This document shows positions 9,479 to 19,232 of a DNA stretch of 45,562 nucleotides, piece after piece; position 1 is the first letter of the stretch, and each line of letters starts with the position of its first letter. The notes below the pieces were generated by a model. That model made no database searches, was not told the origin of the DNA, and saw nothing but the letters and a program-made list of their open reading frames with translations. Made by a program: the position numbers and the translations under genes. The DNA is taken from positions 1 to 45,562 of the forward strand of contig JAJRUS010000064.1 of NCBI GenBank assembly GCA_024277675.1, given 5' to 3'. This stretch comes from a bacterium (GTDB taxonomy: Bacteria > SZUA-182 > SZUA-191 > JAJRXT01).

Positions 9479-10789
9479 TTATTTTCCCGGCCCAAGTATT
9501 TTATATATTTGCTGCTGAGCCGATTTAAGCGCTTCATCGGGGGATTTGAGGTCGGCCAGCACCGCACTTATTTCCGGCTGTAAAACCTGGGTAATTTGCA
9601 TATAGTGAGCAGACAGGGGTCGTGGGCGGGCCTGTAGAAATACATCGTAGAGCAGGCTGAGTAATGGCTGCTCCCGCAGCAGGTCCGCATCCCGGTAAAG
9701 CTTCATGCGGGTGGGTTTATAACCGATAGCCAGCGCCATTTCTTTCTGGGTGGCGGGTGAGGTTAAAAACTTAATCAACTTTCCGGCAATCCGGGGATGT
9801 TTGGAATACTTATTAATTCCCAGTTGCCAGCCTCCCAGGGTGGAGGCTGATGTATGTTCTGAAAAAGCGGGCAGTGCGGAGACCCCTACCCTGCCCCTGA
9901 TGGGTGAGTCTGCCTGCTGGAAGATATTCCAGGCATAGGGCCAATTTCTCATGAATAACGCTTTCCCCTGGCCGAATATATGTCGGGTAGGCTCTTCAAT
10001 GGCGGTGGTAACCAACTCCGGGGAAATACGCTGTTTTTTAATTAGATCGCGCATAAATTGTAGCGCCGCTACATTCTGCGGACTATAAATCACCGCCTGC
10101 CCATCCTTTATCACCTCTCCCCCATGGCCCCACATATATTCCAGCGCATTACAAACCAGGCCCTCATATTGCTTGCCCTGCCAGATAAAGCCGTATATTC
10201 CAGGCTCTAACGAGGTAATCGTAGTGGCTGCGCGGACGAGCTCAGCCCAGGTTTTGGGTGGGGTAAAGCCGTATTTTTGCAGTAAATCCCGGCGATAATA
10301 CAATAAACCGGCATCAATGTACCAGGGCACGGCATATATTTTATCCTTATAGGTAACCGCCCGCATTGGCCCGGGGAAGAATTCCCCTCTTTCCGCCAAT
10401 GGCAGCAAGGGGCTAATATCTTTCAGCCAGCCGGCCCGGGCAAATTCCTGTACCCAGATTACATCCAGGCTTAACACGTCAAAATCGGCCGCTCCACCAG
10501 CTAGATTTGTAACATAATACTGGTGTTGTTCATCAGTGGAAGCCGGCAGGGTCTCTTCCTTAACCGCTATCTGGGGATGCTCCGCCTCAAATTGCTTTAT
10601 CAGTTTATTAAAAAGCGTCGTATCGCCGGCAATTTTTCCATGCTTAAACACAATAGTGGTAACCGCTTCAGGTGTTGTTTTGTCACCCTTGGCACAGGCT
10701 ATACTGAGTAGCAGCATAAAAAGTACAAATAACAGGCCAGGCGCACACCTTGGAAATTTCTCAAGATACCCGGGCTTTTTATTCACCAT
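9479..10789 (-). CDS. Extracellular solute-binding lipoprotein, family 1 (sugar type)
   Basis: A 436-residue ABC-transporter substrate-binding protein of the maltose/trehalose-type family. It has a basic N-terminus, a hydrophobic segment (about 18-31) and a lipobox-like LLSIAC with Cys32 as the lipidation site. Then come the family blocks FKHGKIAGDTTLFNKLIKQF, DFDVLSLDVIWVQEFARAGW, YAVPWYIDAGLLYYRRDLL and TLGGWQLGINKYSKH. No ABC permease or ATPase gene lies next to it, so it is an orphan here or has been recruited to another job, for example as a sensor. It starts 14 bases after the C_GCAxxG_C_C gene with an AGAGG ribosome binding site. Confidence 0.9.
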   Translation of the reverse strand: MVNKKPGYLEKFPRCAPGLLFVLFMLLLSIACAKGDKTTPEAVTTIVFKHGKIAGDTTLFNKLIKQFEAEHPQIAVKEETLPASTDEQHQYYVTNLAGGAADFDVLSLDVIWVQEFARAGWLKDISPLLPLAERGEFFPGPMRAVTYKDKIYAVPWYIDAGLLYYRRDLLQKYGFTPPKTWAELVRAATTITSLEPGIYGFIWQGKQYEGLVCNALEYMWGHGGEVIKDGQAVIYSPQNVAALQFMRDLIKKQRISPELVTTAIEEPTRHIFGQGKALFMRNWPYAWNIFQQADSPIRGRVGVSALPAFSEHTSASTLGGWQLGINKYSKHPRIAGKLIKFLTSPATQKEMALAIGYKPTRMKLYRDADLLREQPLLSLLYDVFLQARPRPLSAHYMQITQVLQPEISAVLADLKSPDEALKSAQQQIYKILGPGK

Positions 10790-10803
10790 AGTTCATCCTC
10801 TGC

Positions 10804-11250
10804 TTAACCCATGTTTTTCTCTAACCATCCGGCGGCAAATTCTACAATCGGCATACAAACCTGAGCCTGAACTGTCTCTTTATACCTTTGCATTCCCTGG
10901 GGGCTTTTGAAATCTATCCCGGTCAGTTCCCGGCAGTTTACACAACCAAAACGCTCAATAAATGCTTCCAGGAATTGGTCAGCCAGCTTGTATGCATGGC
11001 GCTTTTGCTCCAGCGCCGAAGCCTCATCCCGGCCTTGACACAGACCGATCACCATCAAGCCTCCGGTAAGCGCCCCGCAGGCATAGCCGTTTCCGGAAAG
11101 CCCACCACCAAAGGCAGTAGCCAGGCGTGGAACATTGGATAGCCGGTGTCCAAAATGCTCGACACCGGCCAATAATACCGACTCGGCACAGTTAAACCCT
11201 CCATCAAAGTTGGCCCGGACACACTTAATAATTCCATCACTTGTTTCCAT
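10804..11250 (-). CDS. C_GCAxxG_C_C family redox-type protein
   Basis: A 148-residue cytosolic protein of the C_GCAxxG_C_C family, small putative redox or metal-binding proteins common in anaerobes whose exact role is unsettled. The conserved cysteines are visible: Cys21 in FNCAESVL, Cys58 in YACGALTGG, Cys103 and Cys106 in FGCVNCRELTG, and Cys132 near the end. The central block reads ACGALTG rather than the name-giving GCAxxG order, a common variant. A strong AGGAGGAG ribosome binding site precedes the ATG at 11250. It heads the compact run with the solute-binding protein and the radical SAM gene and lies 148 bases after the cytochrome gene. Confidence 0.88.
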   Translation of the reverse strand: METSDGIIKCVRANFDGGFNCAESVLLAGVEHFGHRLSNVPRLATAFGGGLSGNGYACGALTGGLMVIGLCQGRDEASALEQKRHAYKLADQFLEAFIERFGCVNCRELTGIDFKSPQGMQRYKETVQAQVCMPIVEFAAGWLEKNMG

Positions 11251-11398
11251 AAGCTTTTACTCCTCCTATTAAATCTGAAGAAATTATAAATCGTGGACTT
11301 TAGTCAAAAGACATTTATTGGGGTAATATTATGTGAGATTATGATGTGCTGGTTTTATTTAAATATATGAATAAGTACTGAGACGATGATAATGCCGT

Positions 11399-12793
11399 TT
11401 AGAACCTTCCGCCGCCCGCCGAGTGGTTATGGCATTCAATGCAATTTCGCTTACTCAAGTCTCCTGGACTTCCATGGGGATAACCACCGGGCCACGGGTT
11501 GGCAATCACATGACATGCGTTGCACAATTCAAAGAATCTCTTGCGGTCTATTCTTATGCCCTTTTTTCCATTTACCATAGTGCGGATAAGGAAAGGATTT
11601 TCTGAACCATGCGGTTCATGACAATCGGTACAAGAGAGGTAAAGGTTAGCAATCACACTACCGTCTTCGTCGTGCCTCATGGAATAGAAGGGCGGTTTCA
11701 GTTTGAGATTCTCGTTTTCACTTTCCCTGCCCCGGGCCAATCCATGTGTAGCCACCACGCCGCCTCCATCTCCCTTGATAAAACGAATAGGGTCATATTT
11801 CAGGCGAGAATAATTATTACTCATCCCGTAACGTCCGGAGATTTGACGATGGCAGGTTTGGCAGAAGGAGGGGAAATCAGGCAATTCAGTTTCATCGGGA
11901 CCCAAAACCTCATCTCCCTCTACATTCGGATCAGGATCCGATATATATGGCCGCGCATATAACAGTGGTTTGGGAGGGGTATCATGTGGCCAGGGCGGGT
12001 TATCCAATGTCGGCCAGCCGTCAATCAGCTTTTGAGTATAAGGTACATCGGGTTCGGTGGGCAACGTCAACGGATAGCCCCCTTCGGATGTTTTACCGGT
12101 AACGACCGCCGGATTATGACAGGTAGTACATTGTATCTTACGCTCCCATATAGGGTCTGATCTGGTGGGATCATTGGGGAATAGCGGGTCATATAGCTTG
12201 GATTTTTCAGAATCTATAACCGGGTGTCGCGAGTTAAGCTCAAATACCTGCTTAATTCCTTCCTGATCCCCTGAAAAATTATAATTTTTAACAAACTTTC
12301 CGTTATGACACACAAAGCATAATCCCTCTATCCCTTGTTCCTGTTGTTGATCTTCTTCCATCCTCGCTATTTGCTGTTGCAGCCAACTGTGAAATTTCCA
12401 TATAGGATTATCTTTAGCCTGTTGGGTAGCTATCTCCTTACCGGCGGCTTTATGAGTAGCTGTCATCTTCATAAAATTACCATAAGCCTTCAGTATTTTA
12501 TTTGCCGAGAAAATCGAACCAAATGGCTGTTCAGGCATCGGCGCCGAATCTCCCATCAACACATCATCTAAAACCGGCGATTCCTTTTGGGGTTCAGTAG
12601 CCGGAGGTTGTTCTTCCAGGGTCAGGGGATTTCCAATCAGCGGGGGAGAGGAGGCTTGGGCCAGGATAATAAAATTCTTTGAAGATGCATCAGGTGGTTT
12701 GTTTTGAGCATAGGACCTTCCGTAATTAATTAAAAGCAAAATCAGGCCAAACAACAACCCGGAACAATAACGCCTCTTGCTGCCCTTGCTCAT
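11399..12793 (-). CDS. Six-heme c-type cytochrome, exported
   Basis: A 464-residue protein with a signal peptide (hydrophobic 11-23, likely cleavage after SYA). It has six CxxCH heme c motifs, at about residues 159 (CFVCH), 222 (CTTCH), 311 (CQTCH), 388 (CTDCH), 424 (CNACH) and 451 (CIECH). The spacing of the fourth and fifth, CTDCHEPHG then LCNACH, is that of the doubled-CxxCH family. Residues 30-150 are heme-free and partly proline-rich. It would act outside the membrane as an electron carrier. No quinol oxidase, NrfA-like catalytic CxxCK site or cytochrome maturation gene is in the window, so its partner is unknown. It follows recJ by 36 bases, a pairing with no obvious functional logic. 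Confidence 0.9.
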   Translation of the reverse strand: MSKGSKRRYCSGLLFGLILLLINYGRSYAQNKPPDASSKNFIILAQASSPPLIGNPLTLEEQPPATEPQKESPVLDDVLMGDSAPMPEQPFGSIFSANKILKAYGNFMKMTATHKAAGKEIATQQAKDNPIWKFHSWLQQQIARMEEDQQQEQGIEGLCFVCHNGKFVKNYNFSGDQEGIKQVFELNSRHPVIDSEKSKLYDPLFPNDPTRSDPIWERKIQCTTCHNPAVVTGKTSEGGYPLTLPTEPDVPYTQKLIDGWPTLDNPPWPHDTPPKPLLYARPYISDPDPNVEGDEVLGPDETELPDFPSFCQTCHRQISGRYGMSNNYSRLKYDPIRFIKGDGGGVVATHGLARGRESENENLKLKPPFYSMRHDEDGSVIANLYLSCTDCHEPHGSENPFLIRTMVNGKKGIRIDRKRFFELCNACHVIANPWPGGYPHGSPGDLSKRNCIECHNHSAGGGRF

Positions 12794-12829
12794 GTGTAAA
12801 CCCTGCCTGCTCTAACTTTCTGTCTTAGG

Positions 12830-14545
12830 CTATCCAAACCTAATATCACTCAGTTTCAACTGAAGCTGCTTTCTGCCCTGCCAGTCATTTATTTGTGGCT
12901 GAAAGACTATATCAATCGGAGAGTTTATGCGTCGGCATAACTCCGGTTGTAAGTCTCCCATGTTAAAACCGATACCATCAATTATACTCTGTCCCTGGCG
13001 CAACTTCACTTTTAAGTGGCTGCCGCCCACCTTCCGGGGATACTTTATCATTTGGACCCCCCTGGCGCAAAAAACGGGTATGGGATTGGCCTCCCCGAAC
13101 GGGGCCAGCCGGGCTATATCCTGCATAAGTTCCAGCCCAATCTCATCCAGCTTGAGTTCCCCATCAATAATGAGTTGCCTGACCAAATCGCCGGGCTTAA
13201 TATTTTCCAGTGCAATTTGATTTAATTTATCCCTGAGCGCCGGAATATCCGCCTGCCTGATGGTCAAGCCAGCCGCACACTTATGCCCCCCATAGCCTAC
13301 CAACAGTGACTGACAGTCGGTTAAAGCTTCATATAAATGAAAGCTGGGAATGCTTCTGGCCGAACCCTTGGCCGGTTCTGTCTTGCTACAAATCAATACC
13401 GTAGGCAGATTGTATTCAGCCACCAGCCTGGATGCTACAATCCCTACAATCCCTATATGCCAGTCAGGGGCCGCCAGTACAATGGCTCCCCTTGGCCCAC
13501 CGACAGCCTGGGACTCCCATTGCTGTCTGCAATCCGCCAGTATTTGCGCTTCTATAACTTTTCGCCGGCGATTCTCGTCATCCAACTGCCGGGCAATCCG
13601 ACTTGCTTCTTCGGTCGAAGAAGTCAACAATAACTTAAGAGCAATATGGGGATCGCCAACCCGGCCGGCGGCATTTAAACGCGGGGCTAAACGAAACGCA
13701 ACATCCCATACGCTAACCGCAGCCTCATTTATGCCGACGACTTCCTTAAGTACATTTATACCCAATTTTGACTTACCTGTCAACCGCTTTAATCCATACT
13801 TAACCAAAATCCGGTTCTCGCCTGTAAGCGGCAGCACATCCGCCACAGTGCCCAAACAAACCAAATCCAGATACCCGGTCAACGCCTCCCGGCAATTTTC
13901 TTCGCCCGCTAAGGCCTGGGCCAGCTTGGCCGCCACTCCCACCCCGGCCAGGGAAATATCCGGATAATCGCAATCCGGTTGTTTAGGATTTAAAATAGCG
14001 TGTGCCGGCGGCAGCCTTGGTGGTGGCTGGTGATGGTCGGTAATTATTACATCCATCCCCCAGGCTTGTGCTTGCGCAATCTCTGCTTGATTGCTGATGC
14101 CGCAATCTACCGTAATGATGAGTTTTGTTCCTCGCTGCCTCAGCTTTTCCAAAGCGGCCGGATGAATGCCGTAACCCTCGCTAACCCGGTTGGGGATGTA
14201 TGTCTCATGCGGAAGCTTGAGTCCGGTTAATACTTGACTTAACAGGGCGGTACCGGTAATACCATCTACATCATAATCCCCATAAATACAGACTTGCTCT
14301 CCTTTATCCAGGGCCTTTTTAACTCTGGCAACCGCTTTATCCATATCCTTCATCAACCAGGGAGAGCATAAATCATCCAGATTACCCCCCAAAAACAATC
14401 TGGCCGCACAGGCAGAGCTTATTCCCCGGTTTATCAGCAATTGAGCTAATAAGGGACTAATGGAAAGCTCTTGGGCCAGTCTTGTTCGACATTCCGGCTG
14501 GGGAGGACGGATGACCCACTTTTTTTCTGGTTTTAACGGTTGCAT
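12830..14545 (-). CDS. recJ: Single-stranded-DNA-specific 5'-3' exonuclease RecJ
   Basis: DHH-family exonuclease acting in recombination and mismatch repair. Seen in order are YGDYDVDGITG (metal-binding motif I), VDCGISN, IITDHHQPP (the DHH motif), the SLAGVGVAAKLAQAL stretch, FRLAPRLNAAGRVGDP, and the DHHA1 segment GYGGHKCAAGL, followed by a C-terminal OB-like region. About 571 residues, normal for RecJ. The frame also allows a TTG at 14554; the ATG at 14545 is preferred. No strong ribosome binding site is seen. Confidence 0.95.
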   Translation of the reverse strand: MQPLKPEKKWVIRPPQPECRTRLAQELSISPLLAQLLINRGISSACAARLFLGGNLDDLCSPWLMKDMDKAVARVKKALDKGEQVCIYGDYDVDGITGTALLSQVLTGLKLPHETYIPNRVSEGYGIHPAALEKLRQRGTKLIITVDCGISNQAEIAQAQAWGMDVIITDHHQPPPRLPPAHAILNPKQPDCDYPDISLAGVGVAAKLAQALAGEENCREALTGYLDLVCLGTVADVLPLTGENRILVKYGLKRLTGKSKLGINVLKEVVGINEAAVSVWDVAFRLAPRLNAAGRVGDPHIALKLLLTSSTEEASRIARQLDDENRRRKVIEAQILADCRQQWESQAVGGPRGAIVLAAPDWHIGIVGIVASRLVAEYNLPTVLICSKTEPAKGSARSIPSFHLYEALTDCQSLLVGYGGHKCAAGLTIRQADIPALRDKLNQIALENIKPGDLVRQLIIDGELKLDEIGLELMQDIARLAPFGEANPIPVFCARGVQMIKYPRKVGGSHLKVKLRQGQSIIDGIGFNMGDLQPELCRRINSPIDIVFQPQINDWQGRKQLQLKLSDIRFG

Positions 14546-14596
14546 ATTGAGCAAGATAAAAAATTAAGCCGGGATATTACTTGGGCCCGAAAGCGG

Positions 14597-16009
14597 CTAT
14601 ACCAGTTTCAACTTCCTGAAGGCCACCAGGCACATCTTAAGTAACAACCAGCCGTGGCTGAAACGATTAATTTTGGTACTACCATAAGTTCGTTGATGAT
14701 AACGAACCGGAATCTCTATAGTCTTTAAATTTAACTTGGAGGCGCCAAAAATCAGGTCAAAGTCGCCAAAGGGATCCAAATCGCCGAAAAAGTGTCGATT
14801 CAGAGCGATCTTTTCATAGTCGGCTTTAAATAACGCCTTGGTGCCACAAAGAGTATCACGAAACCGCTGTTCCAGCAAATAGGTAAAGATTAAGCTGAAG
14901 AAGTAATTGCCTAAATGATTCAGCAGGCGCATAGCTTGCGCTTGCATCTGGTATACCAAGCGGCTGCCATTAATGAATTCAGCTTGGCCTGCTATTAAGG
15001 CATTGAAAAATTTGGGCAGATCTTCAGGGAGTACCGTGAGATCGGCATCCAGAATCATCAATATATCACCTTCCGCCGCCGCAAAGCCCCGGCGTACTGC
15101 ATCACCCTTACCCACACCATTTTCCTGATGAATTAGTTTAATATCTTTGGTTTTATGCTTTTTCTGCTGGGCTTTTATTTCTTCCGGCGTACCGTCGGTG
15201 GAGGAGCCATCTACAAATATAATTTCTGTATGGCTACCCATTTGGGGAATACGGGTAACCGCTGCTTCAATATTTCCCCGCTCATTACGGCAGGGCACAA
15301 TCACTGAACAGGTGAAGTCTCCGGGGTTGCGAGCTGGGGTGATTTCCTTGGCAATCAGCACTTCCACCAGACAAAGCCGGTTGATAATGGGTAGCTTGGC
15401 CAGAAAACGGTTCATCAGGGTAGAAAGAATGGGAATATACTTGGGGAAGAGAAAGCGATATCCCTTTTTGATAACCTCGTAATCCGCCAGATAGAGTAGA
15501 TTTGAAATCTCGGAAAGCGGCAGCCAGTTCTGCCGGGGCTGTTTCATTTTAAGCCCCCCCAATTCACCTAATCTCAGTACCGGCTCCCAGGCGTAATTAT
15601 AATAGGTAATCAATATCCTGGTCGAGGCGGTGGTAACCCTTCTAAGCTGCAAAAATGCGCACTGGATATCCTCCAGGTAGCCGATAACATCCGAAAGGAT
15701 GACATAATCAAATTTCTCGTCAATTTGAAGCTGTTCAACATCACCTGCCTGGAATTCCAATCGGGGGTATTTCTGCGTGGCCCGTTTGATCATCTCCGGG
15801 CTGATGTCAATCCCTAAACCGCGGGCAGGTTTAACCGCCGCCAACAGGTCACCCGTACCACAGCCAATTTCCAATACCCTGGAACCAGCAGGTACTACAA
15901 ATGAACAGTATTTTTCCAGCTCATGGTAGTAATACCAGTTTTTTTGCTTCCAGTGATCCCGCTCGGCAGCAATATGATCAAAATGCCGGCGAATTGCTTC
16001 GGTATTCAT
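14597..16009 (-). CDS. Fused SAM-methyltransferase and family 2 glycosyltransferase
   Basis: A 470-residue two-domain protein. Residues 1-230 form a class I methyltransferase with the SAM-binding loop VLEIGCGTGDLLAA and the following acidic GLGIDISPEMI. Residues 235-470 form a GT2 of the dolichol-phosphate-mannose/undecaprenyl-phosphate sugar type: CSVIVPCRNERGNIEAAV, VDGSSTDGTPEE, GKGDAVRRGFAAAEGD, the MILDADL nucleotide-metal motif and YGSTKINRF. The link reads straight through without a stop. A plausible job is transfer of a sugar to a polyprenyl phosphate coupled to methylation of the lipid-linked product, but that is inference. It stands between typA and recJ rather than in the glycan locus. 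Confidence 0.85.
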   Translation of the reverse strand: MNTEAIRRHFDHIAAERDHWKQKNWYYYHELEKYCSFVVPAGSRVLEIGCGTGDLLAAVKPARGLGIDISPEMIKRATQKYPRLEFQAGDVEQLQIDEKFDYVILSDVIGYLEDIQCAFLQLRRVTTASTRILITYYNYAWEPVLRLGELGGLKMKQPRQNWLPLSEISNLLYLADYEVIKKGYRFLFPKYIPILSTLMNRFLAKLPIINRLCLVEVLIAKEITPARNPGDFTCSVIVPCRNERGNIEAAVTRIPQMGSHTEIIFVDGSSTDGTPEEIKAQQKKHKTKDIKLIHQENGVGKGDAVRRGFAAAEGDILMILDADLTVLPEDLPKFFNALIAGQAEFINGSRLVYQMQAQAMRLLNHLGNYFFSLIFTYLLEQRFRDTLCGTKALFKADYEKIALNRHFFGDLDPFGDFDLIFGASKLNLKTIEIPVRYHQRTYGSTKINRFSHGWLLLKMCLVAFRKLKLV

Positions 16010-16067
16010 ATAAAAATTATAGCATTAAAATAAGCTGTCGGATAGAGTCGAGCATCGTATTTTTAAA

Positions 16068-17876
16068 TTACCGATTTTTCAGCTTCGGTCTCTTATTGGC
16101 TTGAAGGATCTTTTTCCTCAATCGTATGGATTTTGGGGTTACCTCAACCAACTCATCTTCTTTAATGAATTCCAGAGATTCTTCTAAGCTCAATATCTTG
16201 GCCGGCACCAATTGAAGCGCATCATCAGAACCGGATGCCCGGATATTAGTAAGCTTTTTTTCCTTAACAACATTAACATCCATATCGTTATGTCTTGAGT
16301 TCTCGCCAATAATCATACCCTCGTATACCATGGTATTCTCTTTGATAAAAAGAATACCTCTGGGTTGTAAATGAAACAATGCATAAGTGGTGGCTTTACC
16401 CTGCCTGTCGGCTACCAGCGCCCCGGTTTGCCGCTTTGACATAGCCCCTTGCCAGGGTTCATAGCCGTCAAACAAGTGGTTTAACAGTCCGGTGCCCCTG
16501 GTATCGGTTAAAAACTGTGATCTGAAGCCGATTAGGCCCCTGGAAGGGATTCTGAATTCAAGCCTTACCCGGCCGTGTTCATTATTATGCATCTTCTGCA
16601 TGCGGCCTTTTCGCATCCCAAGCTGTTGGGTTACCACGCCCACAAACTCTTCAGGAACATCTACCACCAGCAGTTCCATCGGTTCATGCAGCGCCCCGTC
16701 TATATATTTAGTGATAGTTTCCGGCATGGAAACCGAAAGCTCATACCCTTCCCGGCGCATCATTTCTATCAGAATCGCCAACTGCAATTCACCCCGACCG
16801 CTGACTTTGAAAGCATCTGCACTTGAAAAGTCCACCGTTATAGAAACATTATATAATAGTTCCTTCTCCAGGCGCTCTCTTATGTTTCTGGAAGTTACAA
16901 ATTTTCCTTCTTTTCCGGCGAAAGGTGATGAGTTTACCGAGAACATCATTGATATGGTCGGTTCATCCACTTTTATCCTGGGCAGGGCTTTGGGGTTTTC
17001 TATATCAGTAATTGTATCGCCGATGCTTATACCTTCCAGCCCGGACAGGGCCACTATTTCACCCACTGAGGCAGTATCTACCGCTGTCCTTTCAAGTTCG
17101 CAGAAGGTGTAAATGGAGGTTATCTTGGTTTTTATGGTATCCCCGCTACCATTTATCATAGCTACCTGATCGCCAACATTTATCGTGCCGGAAAATATTC
17201 TCCCGATAGCCAGTCTACCCACATAATCATTATAATCAACATTGGTAACCAGCAATTGCAAAATGCCGTGCTTGTCGCCCTCAGGGGCGGGTATTGTTTT
17301 TACTATAAGTTCAAACAAGGATTTTAAGTCAGTGGCTGGTTCATTGATATCGAGGGTGGCCGTTCCCTCTTTAGCATTCGTATAAACAATAGGAAACTCA
17401 ATCTGCTCTTCGGTGGCATCCAGGTCGATATAAAGATCATAGACTTCCTGTATTACCTCCTCAATCCTGGCGTCATGCCTGTCGATCTTGTTTATAACCA
17501 ATATGGAAGGCAGGTTAAGTTCCAGGGCTTTTCTAACCACAAATCTGGTCTGCGGCAGGGGGCCTTCTGAGGCATCAACCAATAACAAAACCCCGTCCAC
17601 CATTTTCATGGTTCTTTCCACTTCTCCCCCAAAATCGGCATGGCCGGGGGTGTCAACGAAATTTATTTTTACCTCCTCGTATGAAACCGCCGTATTTTTG
17701 GCCATTATGGTAATACCTTTTTCCTTTTCCAGGTCGATATTATCCATGACGCGTTCTTCCATTTTTTCAGTATTCCGCATATGACCGGCTTGTTTTAACA
17801 TGCCGTCAACCAGCGTGGTTTTACCATGATCGACATGGGCTATAATTGCAATGTTTCTTAGATCTTTGCGTTTCAT
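16068..17876 (-). CDS. typA: Ribosome-associated GTPase TypA/BipA
   Basis: Translation-factor GTPase of the EF-G/LepA family involved in ribosome assembly and stress adaptation. The 602 residues include the G1 loop [13 protein letters not shown], the G2/switch region [30 protein letters not shown] (G3), NKIDRHDAR (G4), domain 2, and the C-terminal BipA-specific domain with [15 protein letters not shown] and the GEN-type loop [15 protein letters not shown]. Length is normal. The start ATG at 17876 has a GTGAGG ribosome binding site. Confidence 0.97.
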   Translation of the reverse strand: MKRKDLRNIAIIAHVDHGKTTLVDGMLKQAGHMRNTEKMEERVMDNIDLEKEKGITIMAKNTAVSYEEVKINFVDTPGHADFGGEVERTMKMVDGVLLLVDASEGPLPQTRFVVRKALELNLPSILVINKIDRHDARIEEVIQEVYDLYIDLDATEEQIEFPIVYTNAKEGTATLDINEPATDLKSLFELIVKTIPAPEGDKHGILQLLVTNVDYNDYVGRLAIGRIFSGTINVGDQVAMINGSGDTIKTKITSIYTFCELERTAVDTASVGEIVALSGLEGISIGDTITDIENPKALPRIKVDEPTISMMFSVNSSPFAGKEGKFVTSRNIRERLEKELLYNVSITVDFSSADAFKVSGRGELQLAILIEMMRREGYELSVSMPETITKYIDGALHEPMELLVVDVPEEFVGVVTQQLGMRKGRMQKMHNNEHGRVRLEFRIPSRGLIGFRSQFLTDTRGTGLLNHLFDGYEPWQGAMSKRQTGALVADRQGKATTYALFHLQPRGILFIKENTMVYEGMIIGENSRHNDMDVNVVKEKKLTNIRASGSDDALQLVPAKILSLEESLEFIKEDELVEVTPKSIRLRKKILQANKRPKLKNR

Positions 17877-18041
17877 AAGTCCTCACAGTTTAAACAAAAG
17901 TTGTCATAAGAAAGCAAGGATTCTATCACTATACTTCCCAATTTACAATAAGGGATAGCCGATTTATAATTATTCGGGTTCCGGGAGGCTGGTCGGACAT
18001 TAGGGATCGTAGCGAGGTGAGGATAGACTTTATTTACCCGT

Positions 18042-18500
18042 TCAGGAAATTTTAGACCAGATTTTATGCCACCAGCTTTTTTCAAGTGAGTTGCTTTTGT
18101 GTTCCTCAACGTATTTCTGCCAGTGGGTACGGTCATACTCAGTAGCTTCCGTGATGAATATACCGATGGAGAACTGGTAGGGTGAACCGGGTAACTGCCC
18201 GCTGTACCACAAAACCTTTCCCCGAAACTGTAAGGGAGACCTGACATTTGGAAGCTCGATTTCCAGTTGTAGTTGTTTTTCCCCTTTTAAACAGGTCAAG
18301 AAAATTTCCAAATGGTCAATCTTGGTGGTGTTGGTTTCCAGGCATAGTCCTTCCGCTGAAATGTTGCGTGTTTGACCATGAGCGTTGACGTCATGGGTCT
18401 TGCGGGTAGCGATATCAAATAGCCTGAACTTTACCGGCAAGGAAACAGGTAGGCGTAGAGATTTGCGTAATTCAAAGCCTTTGCGCTTGCTTTGTTTCAT
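18042..18500 (-). CDS. PilZ domain protein (predicted c-di-GMP receptor)
   Basis: A 152-residue protein consisting of little more than one PilZ domain. Both ligand motifs are present: RKSLR (RxxxR, residues 12-16) and NISAEG ([D/N]xSxxG, 46-51). It is followed by a beta-barrel stretch (FRGKVLWYSG, QFSIGIFI). No membrane or enzymatic domain is attached, so it should act as a free c-di-GMP effector. It is divergent from an HD-GYP gene across a 732-bp gap. A reading frame of 124 codons overlapping its 3' half in another phase is judged spurious. Confidence 0.88.
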   Translation of the reverse strand: MKQSKRKGFELRKSLRLPVSLPVKFRLFDIATRKTHDVNAHGQTRNISAEGLCLETNTTKIDHLEIFLTCLKGEKQLQLEIELPNVRSPLQFRGKVLWYSGQLPGSPYQFSIGIFITEATEYDRTHWQKYVEEHKSNSLEKSWWHKIWSKIS

Positions 18501-19232
18501 AAGCGAACCTTTTTAGCCATGATTCCCGAAAAGCAAAAACCCACACATGTAATCATTAATAATACAACCAGACTGACAAGTTTGTCCAGTAAATTTCTGA
18601 TTGGGTTAGCAGTAATATAGCCAACAGGGTTTAGTACAGGCAAATATTATCAATAAGAACAGGGTATTGGGAGACGTTATATCAAATTGTTAACCAAGTT
18701 TCCATCAACTTGGGAAAAGCATGCCAAACCCAACACGACAGTGGGCTGGCAAATGCAGCTCAAATTTATGCATAGGTCGGGAGAAATGAGTTAAGTTAAT
18801 TATATCGGGATCAGGTTAAATAATATCCGACCGGCCTTTCCGTACGATTTTAAAACTTTTCTATTTACCTGCCGACCAGATTATCAACACCCGCCATAAG
18901 CCAACCTTAATTTGCGGCATTTGAAATGCCGACAAAATCAAAGATAACGATATTTTCGGGTGTAACCAACCGGGCCGGGGTCATTGACCCCTGTGGGTAG
19001 GCAGCGGGGGCTTACTTTATGGCAAATGGGTTTATGTGATTTCCTGCAGAGACAAATTCTGTAACCCGGAAAACATCATTGATTGTTATAAATGGCACCC
19101 AAATTGCATAAGTCCCTGCCATGTGTGTATTGTATGTTCTTGAGTGACGGCGTGAATTAAGAAGTGTCGCTATATTAATAAACAGTAATTGTTTATGCTT
19201 ATGAAGCAAAACTACGAGAGCTGAAGATTAAC
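18501..19232. other. Long intergenic region between pilZ and HD-GYP genes
   Basis: About 730 bp with no credible protein gene. It holds one copy of an interspersed repeat (18958-19049, minus) and a small palindrome CGGCATTTGAAATGCCG at 18916-18932. I looked for a c-di-GMP (GEMM) riboswitch upstream of the HD-GYP gene and did not recognise one. The rest is AT-rich and unassigned; it should hold divergent promoters for the two c-di-GMP genes. Confidence 0.6.
18958..19049 (-). repeat. Interspersed structured repeat, copy A (most divergent)
   Basis: Read on the minus strand it begins CTGCAGGAAAT, continues through TAAGCCCCCGCTGCC and contains the inner hairpin GGGGTC-AAT-GACCCC. It matches copies at 23520-23648, 29150-29253 and 41642-41791 in order and spacing of blocks. 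The end is set by loss of similarity and is approximate. Confidence 0.6.

Noticed and set aside
13350-13967. 205-codon plus-strand frame opposite recJ
   Set aside because: Antisense to recJ; translation has no recognisable domain and skewed composition typical of shadow frames.
16492-17112. 206-codon plus-strand frame opposite typA
   Set aside because: Exactly antisense to the conserved typA gene, with serine/threonine-rich low-complexity translation and no ribosome binding site.
17873-18247. 124-codon minus-strand frame overlapping the pilZ 3' half
   Set aside because: Different phase of a well-supported PilZ gene, no ribosome binding site and no recognisable motif.
18501-19232. c-di-GMP riboswitch before the HD-GYP gene
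   Set aside because: No GEMM core motif was recognised in the region.
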